From UKL13-2 sp043744255 (GTDB taxonomy: Bacteria; Pseudomonadota; Gammaproteobacteria; Burkholderiales; Usitatibacteraceae): DNA of 64,000 nucleotides. Made by a program: the position numbers and the translations under genes. The stretch is taken from NCBI GenBank assembly GCA_043744255.1, contig JAYTVA010000082.1, positions 1-64,000 on the forward strand, given 5' to 3'. Under the pieces are notes generated by a model. It saw only the letters and a program-made list of their open reading frames with translations. It was not told where the DNA came from and searched no databases. Shown here one piece after another: positions 53,746 through 61,382 of the stretch; within the stretch, counting starts at the first letter, position 1; each line of letters opens with the position of its first letter.

Positions 53746-54327
53746 CTACAAATATCCAATGTGCTTTGCCACGACATAGCCGATGGTGCCAATACTGATG
53801 CTGACGCCGTACGGTAATTTCCCTACTGAAGTGCCGGCCGCAAGGTACGCGTCGGGCTTGATGCCGCCAATCGCAGATAGCATCATCATCTGCACAACAT
53901 CGCGGACATTGCTGAGCATGCGTCCCACCGCTTTGTGGAGCAGCGCGAATCCTGCCGCCACGACGCCACCAACGATGAACACGGTAATGACTGCATACAG
54001 CGTGTCAGGAAGCCCCAGAAACGCGCCGACCATCGCCATCAGCTTCACGTCACCGGCACCCATCGCCCGTAGCGCATAGAGCGGGAGCATCAAAAGAAAG
54101 CCGACCAACAAACCTTGTAGCGACCACAACAGACCCGTTTGATGTGCAAAACCTGTGTGGTAAATCAACGCGAAGGCGATGCCGCTCACCGTGAGCCAGT
54201 TCGGAATCTTGTAGGTGCGGAAATCGATCACGGCAGCCACAATAAGCAGGACAAACAGGACGCTCGTGCGTGGATCAATCACCAGCATGGCGAGAAGTTC
54301 GAGTAGCGATTGAAACTCTTGCATCAT
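53746..54327 (-). CDS. tadV: Prepilin peptidase TadV/CpaA
   Basis: The 193-residue membrane protein has about six helices. It has the two catalytic aspartates of type IV prepilin peptidases: AAVIDFRTYKIPNWLT (first Asp) and MGAGDVKLMAMVG (GxGD motif). It should cleave the Flp and TadE-type leaders after Gly. ATG codons at 54327 and 54324 are adjacent, with GGAGACGC before them. That ribosome binding region lies inside a 13-bp tandem repeat. Confidence 0.93.
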   Translation of the reverse strand: MMQEFQSLLELLAMLVIDPRTSVLFVLLIVAAVIDFRTYKIPNWLTVSGIAFALIYHTGFAHQTGLLWSLQGLLVGFLLMLPLYALRAMGAGDVKLMAMVGAFLGLPDTLYAVITVFIVGGVVAAGFALLHKAVGRMLSNVRDVVQMMMLSAIGGIKPDAYLAAGTSVGKLPYGVSISIGTIGYVVAKHIGYL

Positions 54328-54389
54328 GCGTCTCCGTTATGTGTCGCCGCTATGCGTCTTCGTTATGCGTCTTCGTTATGCGTTTTCGC
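54325..54389. repeat. 13-bp tandem repeat over the tadV translation start
   Basis: Five units occur in a row: 54325-54337, 54338-54350, 54351-54363, 54364-54376 and 54377-54389. Their consensus is TATGCGTCTTCGT; units three and four are identical. On the minus strand each unit reads like ACGAAGACGCATA, so the array consists of purine-rich, ribosome-binding-site-like blocks followed by CAT. The last unit supplies the actual tadV start. Confidence 0.85.
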
Positions 54390-54453
54390 GTTCAGTGCAT
54401 ATCAACGAGCTACACCATCAGAAAACCTGCACTATCGTGTTCGGTCTTACTCG

Positions 54454-54600
54454 CTAAGCCAGCTTTGCCAGCGCCAGCATCGCCAACAGGCAAACGACTA
54501 CGATTAGCGAGATAACCAGCGTGTACTCCATCAACGAAGCGCCCACACATTCCTTGAGGAATTTCAGAATCGCATGCGACAAATACTTGGCCAATCGCAT
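54454..54600 (-). CDS. Mini Flp-type pilin (48 residues)
   Basis: This frame is below most length cut-offs. It encodes 48 residues: a charged leader MRLAKYLSHAILKFLKECVG, then ASLMEYTLVISLIVVVCLLA and a short MLALAKLA end. The Gly^Ala cleavage site, Glu+5 and Tyr+6 match Flp prepilins. The mature peptide would be only 28 residues, a bare transmembrane helix. GGGAGAAGAGT before the ATG at 54600 is a good ribosome binding site. It heads the Tad cluster, 126 bases before tadV. It may be a minor or initiating pilin. Confidence 0.75.
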   Translation of the reverse strand: MRLAKYLSHAILKFLKECVGASLMEYTLVISLIVVVCLLAMLALAKLA

Positions 54601-54621
54601 ACTCTTCTCCCGCCAGATGTC

Positions 54622-55026
54622 TCATAAAGTGCCTCGCTTTTTACTCTGGCAAGGCATCGTTTGCAGCGATGACTCACTGTAGGCACTAGGTGGAACACTT
54701 ACATGAGCGCTTTGACCTTTTCTTGGTATGACTAAGCACTGATTTTCACGACCGATTTCCATGACAAATAGCCCACTGCGATCTGCGGCGGGCATGACAA
54801 AGTCCCCATATCCGCGAGGCTTGGCGTAGGCGCGGCGGGTATTCGGATCCGCCCGCAACAAATCGAACCGCAGCGCCGAGCGCAAGATATCGGCGGCGAT
54901 TTTCCCCTCGGTCGGCGGAAGTGATTGACGCATCCATATGGCGGCAAACATCACGCACCTAACGGCGAGCTCAATTCGCCGGTTTTGAATGAGTGCATGC
55001 GCTTGTGGCATCGATGCCTGTTCCAT
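54622..55026 (-). CDS. Hypothetical protein at the head of the Tad cluster
   Basis: The family is not recognised. The 134-residue frame contains YGDFVMPAADRSGLFVMEIGRENQCLVIPRKG, which looks like folded-protein sequence. The N-terminal half is helical and Arg/Ala-rich. It ends 21 bases before the mini-pilin start and could be translated from the same mRNA. The ribosome binding site is weak, and a second ATG lies six codons inside. It may be a Tad-linked regulator or not a gene at all. Confidence 0.4.
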   Translation of the reverse strand: MEQASMPQAHALIQNRRIELAVRCVMFAAIWMRQSLPPTEGKIAADILRSALRFDLLRADPNTRRAYAKPRGYGDFVMPAADRSGLFVMEIGRENQCLVIPRKGQSAHVSVPPSAYSESSLQTMPCQSKKRGTL

Positions 55027-55506
55027 TTGCGTTCTCGCTTGCGCGCTGGTAAGGCATGAATCTTAGCCATCGGCGTTGCCGCGCGCCCCACCTGCGTAGG
55101 TAGGTCTTTAGCGAAAGTCGCGCGGAAACGCGGCGGCGGTGTTAAGCCGACGGCTGACCGCATTTACACGCCAAAAAAACGCAGGCAGCTAGATCGACGC
55201 GAGCAGCGCCGCTCACAGCGCCTTTGGACGATGCGCGTGGGGTGCGATCCCAGCGTACATGGCAGCGAGGCCAGGGCTTGAAGGGCACGCAGAGGCACAT
55301 GCACAGTGACTGGCCGGTCCGCAAGGCGTGTTGATGGAACCCAGATAGAGCGCGGTTGCCGGCGTGAAAACGTGCGAGCCAGTGTCACTTCGGGAGCGGG
55401 CGTACCGACTGTCGAATCCTCGCGGCCTTGCTCAGATGAGGAGCGCCCGCGATACGATGTCAATACCACCGCATCGGGCTGAGTTTCGACGTCAGCCTAG
55501 CGGCGG
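55027..55506. other. Intergenic region without recognisable gene
   Basis: About 480 GC-rich bases between the Tad cluster and the PAS sensor gene. Frames of up to 101 codons exist, but their predicted proteins are Arg/Ser/Pro-rich and do not look like folded proteins. A CGCGGAAACGCGGCGGCGG segment near 55119 can fold. A promoter for the Tad cluster should lie here or just downstream, but I could not pick one with confidence. Confidence 0.4.
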
Positions 55507-56625
55507 TTACGCCGCGTCAGGCGCTCGCCGGCGCGGCGTCAACGAGGGATCAGCGTAGGTCTCGATCAGAATCACCGAAATACGGCGCGGGACGCCATTG
55601 GTGCCCACGATTGGTGTGACGTAGTAACGCATGGGAATGTGCTCTCCATCGCGCGCCACCGCAGGAAATTCGATCATCGACGGCTGACGGTCTGCGAACA
55701 GCTTGGCAAGATAGGGCTTGATGTTTCCACGGCGCTCTTCGGGGAACAGGAGTTCGCCCAAGTTGTCGCCGACCACTTCCTCGGCGCGGTAGCCGAGGAG
55801 TTTGTGTGCTGCGTCGTTCCAGTCCACGATTCTGAATTCAGGGCTACAGGTAATGACTGGCAGCAACGTTTGCTCGACGTGACTGGAGAGTGCATCTGCT
55901 TCCAGACGTGCTTCTTTTTCAGCGCGCACCACCGCGTCGGATTGCCGCTTGAGATCGGCGTTCACGGAACCTAGTTCCTCACTGTGCGCAGCGAATTGCT
56001 CCAGCAGCGCCTTATTCTGTAGTTCGAGCCGCAGGCGCTCGATCACGGTCTTATGCACACTAAACGCGAACGAGGTCATGAATCCCATCAGGATCAGCGC
56101 CATGACGCCCGGCAACCAGTGCGTGCCGGTGGCAACGAAAAAGCTATAGATGATGGTCGGCAGTGCGGCGGGTACCGCCAGCGCGAAATAGGCTTTGGTG
56201 AGAACCGTGAACGGAACCAGCGCGCCGGCGACGTAGCTCACGATGAGCAATACAATGAACAACTGCCGAAAATGATCCGACGACTCAAACAGCACGGTGC
56301 CGAGCAGACACCACTGAATACCCGCAAAAAAATTACCGAGGATCAGCAACGTTTCCCAGCGGGATGGGTCGTCTTCGGCGCGTCCGGTGCGTTCGTACTT
56401 GCTAGCGATGTAGAGGCGAAACGCGAATATCGACGTGGCCAAGGTGAACCAATAGAGCCCACGAACGGTGTCGCCACTATTGCTCAACACAAAGAATGTG
56501 AGAACCGCGCCGACCAAGGAAAATGCGGCTGATTGCCGCAGTGGTCGATAGGCTTCCTCGACCTGACGGCGATAAAGCGCACTAGCGCTGACGATGGGAG
56601 GGGCTAGGAGAAAAGAAGGGCTCAT
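55507..56625 (-). CDS. Membrane-bound PAS-domain sensor protein without output domain
   Basis: The 372-residue protein has about six or seven N-terminal helices (35-205). A coiled-coil linker (QNKALLEQFAAHSEELGSVNADLKRQSDAVVRAEKEARL) leads to one PAS domain: VITCSPEFRIVDWNDAAHKLLGYRAEEVVGDNLGELLFPEE, then PMRYYVTPIVGTNGVPRRISVILIE. It stops there, with no kinase, GGDEF or EAL domain. The ATG at 56625 is uncertain; an upstream TTG at 56670 is possible. It may pass its signal by protein contact, or be the sensory remnant of a larger protein. Confidence 0.75.
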   Translation of the reverse strand: MSPSFLLAPPIVSASALYRRQVEEAYRPLRQSAAFSLVGAVLTFFVLSNSGDTVRGLYWFTLATSIFAFRLYIASKYERTGRAEDDPSRWETLLILGNFFAGIQWCLLGTVLFESSDHFRQLFIVLLIVSYVAGALVPFTVLTKAYFALAVPAALPTIIYSFFVATGTHWLPGVMALILMGFMTSFAFSVHKTVIERLRLELQNKALLEQFAAHSEELGSVNADLKRQSDAVVRAEKEARLEADALSSHVEQTLLPVITCSPEFRIVDWNDAAHKLLGYRAEEVVGDNLGELLFPEERRGNIKPYLAKLFADRQPSMIEFPAVARDGEHIPMRYYVTPIVGTNGVPRRISVILIETYADPSLTPRRRAPDAA

Positions 56626-56980
56626 GAGTTTGTAGTCTGCGGTGTGCCCACTTGAGAAGCGTGTCGTCAAGTGTGAATTTGTAGTTTACAAATCTATGGC
56701 GGGGGATTCCCGATAAAAGCGGAGAAATGCCTGATTCTTCACAACTTTTAACAGAACTACCTAGTTCTGCAACCTCGATTTCTGACGAAAATGCGAACGG
56801 ACGCAACACCAGAACGGAACGCTATATTTTGCGCGGTTCTTCAGCCAGTTTTCACTGGAAATCGCCGCAGATAATAGGCACTTGATTGCGCGCTTAGATG
56901 AAACAATGTGGGAATCCCTTCCGCCTTTCAACGAGATCCATTCGCCAATTCGGCAAAACCTGTTTAGCGTTTTTCAAACA

Positions 56981-57012
56981 AAAATGCCGCATCGAAGTCG
57001 ATGCGGCATTTT
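56981..57012. terminator. Rho-independent terminator after dksA
   Basis: AAAATGCCGCATCG (56981-56994), loop AAGT, CGATGCGGCATTTT (56999-57012): a perfect 14-bp stem with T-run, 20 bases after the dksA stop. The remainder of the gap 56626-56980 shows no gene. Confidence 0.9.
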
Positions 57013-57032
57013 GCAGGTGTCGCGACCGCAGA

Positions 57033-57653
57033 CTATTCGCCGTACATTTTCTGCTTCAATTCGCGACGTTCTTGCGCTTCGATGGTCAAGGTCGCTGTCG
57101 GGCGCGCAAGCAGGCGCGGGATGCCGATGGCTTCACCGGTCTCTTCGCAATAGCCGTACTCGCCGCTTTCAATACGAACGAGCGAAGATTCCACTTTTTT
57201 CAGCAATTTGCGCTCACGGTCACGTGCGCGCAGCTCCAGCGCATGTTCTTCTTCCAACGTGGCGCGGTCGGCAGGATCGGGGGCGACAGCAAGCTCGCGC
57301 AAATGCTCGGTGGTGGCACCTGCGTTCTCGCGGAGTTGCGCACCCAATTCTTGCAAGCGCGCTTTGAAAAAATTCAGCTGCGGTTTCGACATGTACTCCG
57401 CCTTCGGCTGACGGGTCAGCTCGGACTCAGTCAACATCGGACCGGATTTTGTCGGCTTCGCGACAGGCTTAGAGACTGACGCAGGCGGTGCTTTCACAAT
57501 AGCCTTCGCGGCTGGCTTCGTCGCTGGTTTTGCGGCGGCTTTCGTGACTGGCTTCGTGACTGGCTTCGCGACCGGTTTAGGCGCAGCTTTAGTCTTTGCA
57601 CTGGTCTTGGATCCAGTTTTCGCCGAGGTTTTGGCAGTTTTTGCAGTGGCCAA
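57033..57653 (-). CDS. dksA: RNA polymerase-binding transcription factor DksA, one-cysteine type with basic N-terminal tail
   Basis: The 206-residue protein is longer than the usual 140-150. Its first 85 residues are K/A/P/T-rich (KPVTKPVTKAAAKPATKPAA), like histone H1 tails. The coiled-coil domain follows (FFKARLQELGAQLRE...DPADRATLEEEHALELRARDRERKLLKKVESSLVRI), with the DxxDxA tip seen as DPADRA. The globular end is EYGYCEETGEAIGIPRLLARPTATLTIEAQER. Only one of the four zinc cysteines remains. The start is TTG at 57653, preceded by AGGAGAAATCACG. It binds the secondary channel of RNA polymerase with ppGpp. Confidence 0.92.
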   Translation of the reverse strand: MATAKTAKTSAKTGSKTSAKTKAAPKPVAKPVTKPVTKAAAKPATKPAAKAIVKAPPASVSKPVAKPTKSGPMLTESELTRQPKAEYMSKPQLNFFKARLQELGAQLRENAGATTEHLRELAVAPDPADRATLEEEHALELRARDRERKLLKKVESSLVRIESGEYGYCEETGEAIGIPRLLARPTATLTIEAQERRELKQKMYGE

Positions 57654-57824
57654 CGTGATTTCTCCTGATGCGTACAGCGGGGAACGGCAGGGACAAAATT
57701 TACCGGGCGCACACAAAAGCCACGATCCCGGACTTACGAAAAACGGGTAAGTGTACTGAAAGCAATTTTCAATTACAACGCAATTATTTATATACCTAGT
57801 GCAAGCAGAAAAAGCTACCTAGTT

Positions 57825-58814
57825 TCAGGCACGGATTTCGCGATCTGTGGCCACCTTGGGCTGGCCGTTTTTTGGCTTGATGAGCCACGATAGAAACACG
57901 GCGATCAACAAAATGGCACCCACCACGCCCAGCGAAACAAAGATCGGAATCTTGTAGAACTCAACAATCAACATTTTCGTGCCGACGAACACCAGCACCA
58001 GCGCTAGGCCATACGACAGTAAGTGGAATCGTTCGGCCAGATCGGCAAGCAAAAAATACAGCGCGCGCAAACCAAGAATCGCAAAAATATTCGAGGTCAT
58101 CACAATGAACGGATCTTGAGTGATGGCAAAAATCGCCGGAATCGAATCGACCGCGAATACCACGTCGGTAATGCCGATCATCACCACGACGACAAACATT
58201 GGCGTGAAAAACCTGACGCCGTCTTTCGTGACGGAAAATTTCTCGCCCGCAAACTCGTTGCTGAGCTTGACGTGGCGTCGCAACAGCTTCAGCAGCGGGT
58301 TTTGGTTCAAATCGGGCTTGGCGTCGGCAACTATCAGCATCTTCACGCCGGTGATGAGCAGAAACGCGCCGAACAAATACAGCACCCCGTGAAATTTTGC
58401 GACCAGCCACGCGCCGATCAGGATCATGACCACCCGCAACACAATTGCCCCGATCACCCCGAGCACCAATGCACGTCGCTGATCCTCGCGCGGTACCGCA
58501 AAGAACGTAAAGATCATCAGGAAGACAAAAATGTTATCGACCGACAGCGACTTTTCGATCAGGTAGCCGGTCAAAAATTCGGTGACCTTCTCATTGGCGA
58601 AGGAGCGGCCATGCGCACCATCGAGATACCACCACAGCAGGCCGGCGAATATAAACGACAGGCTCACCCACACCAGCGACCAAACCACCGCCTCTTGCTT
58701 GCTAACGCTCTGACCTTTTTTTCTGCCGAGCACGACCAGATCCACGACCAGTGCCAACACCACAAATACGGCAAAGGCTACCCACATCCAAAAATTACCA
58801 ATTGATTCAAACAT
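57825..58814 (-). CDS. alx: TerC-family membrane protein Alx (Mn2+ export/homeostasis)
   Basis: The 329-residue protein has about nine helices and the TerC pattern: VVDLVVLGRKKGQSVSKQEA, EKSLSVDNIFVFLMIFTFFAVP, RRALVLGVIGAIVLR and a second acidic helix VVVMIGITDVVFAVDSIPAIFAITQDPFIVMTSNIFAILGLRALYF. E. coli Alx adjusts cytosolic Mn2+ and is induced by alkaline pH and Mn2+. The upstream yybP-ykoY riboswitch supports the same role here. Confidence 0.94.
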   Translation of the reverse strand: MFESIGNFWMWVAFAVFVVLALVVDLVVLGRKKGQSVSKQEAVVWSLVWVSLSFIFAGLLWWYLDGAHGRSFANEKVTEFLTGYLIEKSLSVDNIFVFLMIFTFFAVPREDQRRALVLGVIGAIVLRVVMILIGAWLVAKFHGVLYLFGAFLLITGVKMLIVADAKPDLNQNPLLKLLRRHVKLSNEFAGEKFSVTKDGVRFFTPMFVVVVMIGITDVVFAVDSIPAIFAITQDPFIVMTSNIFAILGLRALYFLLADLAERFHLLSYGLALVLVFVGTKMLIVEFYKIPIFVSLGVVGAILLIAVFLSWLIKPKNGQPKVATDREIRA

Positions 58815-58895
58815 CCGATCCCGATCGTAAATTGAGTGATGTCACCATCACGTCAATGCGGACGAGCACAAGGAATGCGGTTAGCGAGCCTTGCA

Positions 58896-59050
58896 AGCGT
58901 CAACAATTGACGTGCAAAGGTCTCGCTCGCGGCTGATGTTCACGCCGCCTGCGGTGCCGGGGTTGCAAGTGACGACGCAAACACCGTATTGACGACACCG
59001 TAGCCACTGCGATTGCCGCAGTGTTCTGAAGAGCTACTCCCCTCTGAGGT
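58896..59050 (-). promoter_or_regulatory. yybP-ykoY (Mn2+-sensing) riboswitch in the alx leader
   Basis: On the minus strand the two conserved faces are present: CAGAGGGGAGTAGC (starting at 59046) and GCCGCGAGCGAGACCTTTGC (ending near 58914). P1 forms between CAGAGG (59041-59046) and CCTTTG (58915-58920). Directly downstream, GCGAG-CCTT-GCA-CGTCAA can pair with TTGACG-TGC-AAGG-CTCGC (to about 58885). This makes an alternative hairpin that uses the 3' side of the aptamer, the expected switching partner. A second hairpin (58832-58856) lies just before the alx start. No U-tract follows, so control is probably translational or Rho-dependent. The site is about 80 bases from the alx ATG. Confidence 0.9.
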
Positions 59051-59161
59051 GGCACGGCGCCCAACGCGCCGCACAGCCTAGAGACCGCATGAATCGAGAA
59101 AGGTTCATGGCCCGGTTTTCAGGGACACCTGTCAGCGGCACCTGTCAGCAGCACCCTCAAT

Positions 59162-59176
59162 CAAGAATGATTCTTG
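59162..59176. promoter_or_regulatory. Fur-like 7-1-7 palindrome
   Basis: CAAGAAT-G-ATTCTTG is a perfect 7-1-7 inverted repeat, the geometry of Fur-family operators (TGATAAT-N-ATTATCA), with matches at the central A.AAT/ATT.T positions. It lies 34 bases before the iron permease ATG and just upstream of a possible -10 (TACAAT, 59178-59183). Confidence 0.5.
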
Positions 59177-59209
59177 TTACAATTTAGAATACAACATCAA
59201 TTTTCCGTC

Positions 59210-60865
59210 ATGCGCTCCTCGCAACACCTGTTCGCCAAATTCGACTGCATCACCGTGCTGGGCCTAGGCACTGCAGCACTTCTGGCCGTGCCGGTGTTGG
59301 CCGTGCTCGCGAGTGTGTTCTCACCCGACGCCGGCGCATGGGCGCACATTGCGTCTACCGTTCTGCCGGATTTGATCGTCAATAGCCTGAGCCTCGTTGC
59401 TATCGTCGGTATCGGTGTCGCGATGATCGGCACGATCACGGCTTGGCTCACCGCGAACTATGAATTTCGTGGCCGACGCATTCTCGAATGGGCGCTGGTA
59501 CTGCCGCTCGCCATGCCGGCGTATGTCATGGCCTACGCGTACACCGACACCTTGCAATACGCGGGGCCGGTGCAGACGATGCTGCGCGAGACATTCGGCT
59601 GGCAGGGCAAAGCGGATTACTGGTTCCCCGATATTCGTACCGTCGGTGGCGCGGGGGCGATGCTGATGTTCGTGCTCTACCCGTACGTGTACATGCTGGC
59701 GCGTGTAGCGTTTTTGGAGCAATCGAAAACACTGACTGAAGCCGGCCGTACTTTCGGCTACGGCGCGGTGGCGCTGTTTACGCGCGTCTCGCTGCCACTC
59801 GCACGACCAGCCATTGCGGCGGGGACTGCGCTGGCGCTAATGGAAACACTGGCCGACTACGGTACCGTGTCGTACTTTGGCATTCAGACCTTCACGACTG
59901 GCATTTTCAACGCGTGGTTTTCGCAAGGCGACCGTATTTCGGCCGCGAAACTCGCGGCGATGTTGCTCACGTTCGTGATCGTAGTGATTTTTCTGGAGCA
60001 GTGGGCACGCCAACGTTCGCGCTACTTTCAGACCGGAAAGCAACATGCGGCGCGTGTTCGGCTGGAAGGATTGCATTCACTGGCTGCTAGCAGCATTTGC
60101 GCCATGCCGCTGTTGATCGGCTTCGCGATTCCTTGCGCGATCTTGCTCAAGCTCGGTCTCAGCGACAGCACCGCCTTCACTGTGCTTGGTTCGCGCGTCG
60201 CCACTATCACCGCCAACAGCTTGTTGCTTGCCACCGTCACGGCGTTAATCGCGGTTGCTCTGGCACTGGCATTGGCCTACGCCGCGCGACGCACCAAAAG
60301 CCCCCTAAACACGCACATCAACCGCCTCATCAGCATCGGCTACGCTGTGCCCGGCACCATTATCGCGGTCGGCGTCATCATCCCGGTGGTGCAACTGGAT
60401 CACTGGCTGGTCGATGCTATCAACCGCACCTTCAACACGCACCTTGGTTTGATTCTCTCCGGCTCGCTGAGCGTGTTGGTCTATGCGTACTTAATTCGCT
60501 TTCTCGCGGTCGCCTTACAAGGAGTCGAAACCGGCCTCAGCAAAATCACTCCGCACATGGATGACGCAGCGCGCTCCCTCGGGGCCTCAGAGATCGAAGT
60601 GATGCGCAGGGTGCACGTACCGCTGCTGCGCGCGAGCCTCTTCACCGCAATGCTGCTGGTGTTTGTGGATGTGATGAAGGAGCTGCCCGCCACGCTGGTG
60701 ATGCGGCCATTCAATTTCGACACGCTGGCGGTGCATGTGTACGTGCTGGCGAAAGACGAGCGGCTCGCTGAGGCTGCGTGGCCGGCCTTGGCGATGGTGT
60801 TGGTGGGGCTGGTGCCGGTGTTGCTGGCCTCCCGGCAGATTACCAAAGCGGGACGCAGAGAGTGA
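59210..60865 (+). CDS. Ferric iron ABC transporter permease (FbpB/SfuB-like, fused two-domain)
   Basis: The 551-residue membrane protein has about twelve helices in two homologous halves. Each half carries an EAA-type loop (EAGRTFGYGAVALFTRVSLPLARPAI and DAARSLGASEIEVMRRVHVPLLRASL). The first half also has YEFRGRRILEWALVLPLAMPAYVMAYAY, the FbpB hallmark. Such permeases import ferric iron from a periplasmic binding protein. The binding protein and ATPase genes are not next to it. The ATG at 59210 is used; an upstream TTG at 59174 overlaps the Fur-like operator. Confidence 0.9.
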   Translation: MRSSQHLFAKFDCITVLGLGTAALLAVPVLAVLASVFSPDAGAWAHIASTVLPDLIVNSLSLVAIVGIGVAMIGTITAWLTANYEFRGRRILEWALVLPLAMPAYVMAYAYTDTLQYAGPVQTMLRETFGWQGKADYWFPDIRTVGGAGAMLMFVLYPYVYMLARVAFLEQSKTLTEAGRTFGYGAVALFTRVSLPLARPAIAAGTALALMETLADYGTVSYFGIQTFTTGIFNAWFSQGDRISAAKLAAMLLTFVIVVIFLEQWARQRSRYFQTGKQHAARVRLEGLHSLAASSICAMPLLIGFAIPCAILLKLGLSDSTAFTVLGSRVATITANSLLLATVTALIAVALALALAYAARRTKSPLNTHINRLISIGYAVPGTIIAVGVIIPVVQLDHWLVDAINRTFNTHLGLILSGSLSVLVYAYLIRFLAVALQGVETGLSKITPHMDDAARSLGASEIEVMRRVHVPLLRASLFTAMLLVFVDVMKELPATLVMRPFNFDTLAVHVYVLAKDERLAEAAWPALAMVLVGLVPVLLASRQITKAGRRE

Positions 60866-60869
60866 ACGG

Positions 60870-61334
60870 CTAACGTTTCCGCTTCGCTTTCGCGCGTGGC
60901 GCTTTCTCTGCCGTCGGTACTGGCGCTTGCTCAGTCGCCTGTTGCATTAAATTCCATGCCCACTGCGCCGGGTTCATCGCGGCAGCGGTCTTCGCGAGCT
61001 CTGCGATATCCGCAGCATTCGCATTACCACCTTTGCCACCCGTGCCACCCGTGCCACCCGCGCCACCCGACCCACTGGCCGCAGCCATTTGCGTGGCAAA
61101 TGATTTTTGATATTCGAGTGTTTGCAGCGACATCTCGACCAGACCCACTTGCGCCTTAAGCCACATTAATACCGTCTGTAACTCTTGCGCTTTGCGTTCG
61201 AGTTCTTTGGGGTCGAGCATCGCCGTCATGGCGGCAGCCGCATTCGGTGCCGCATTCGCCATGAACGGATTAGCGATGTTTTGAAACAGCTCGAAATAGT
61301 TCGGAAAGGCAGGCGGGACGGGCGTTGTGGGCAT
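60870..61334 (-). CDS. phaM: PhaM-like polyhydroxyalkanoate granule regulatory protein
   Basis: The 154-residue protein matches the PhaM plan: PNYFELFQNIANPFMANA at the N-terminus, then the helical DPKELERKAQELQTVLMWLKAQVGLVEMSLQTLEYQKSF. A Gly/Ala linker (GGAGGTGGTGGKGG) and the basic tail RAKAKRKR follow. In Cupriavidus PhaM binds PHB synthase, granules and DNA through such a tail, distributing granules at division. It lies 49 bases behind phaZ in the same direction. Confidence 0.82.
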   Translation of the reverse strand: MPTTPVPPAFPNYFELFQNIANPFMANAAPNAAAAMTAMLDPKELERKAQELQTVLMWLKAQVGLVEMSLQTLEYQKSFATQMAAASGSGGAGGTGGTGGKGGNANAADIAELAKTAAAMNPAQWAWNLMQQATEQAPVPTAEKAPRAKAKRKR

Positions 61335-61382
61335 GTGGCACCTATTTGGAATTCAATAAGTGCCACCGTAACACATCCACGT

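Noticed and set aside
55164..55469. 101-codon minus-strand frame between the Tad cluster and the PAS sensor
   Set aside because: Composition is Arg/Ser/Pro-rich without hydrophobic core pattern and no ribosome binding site is visible.
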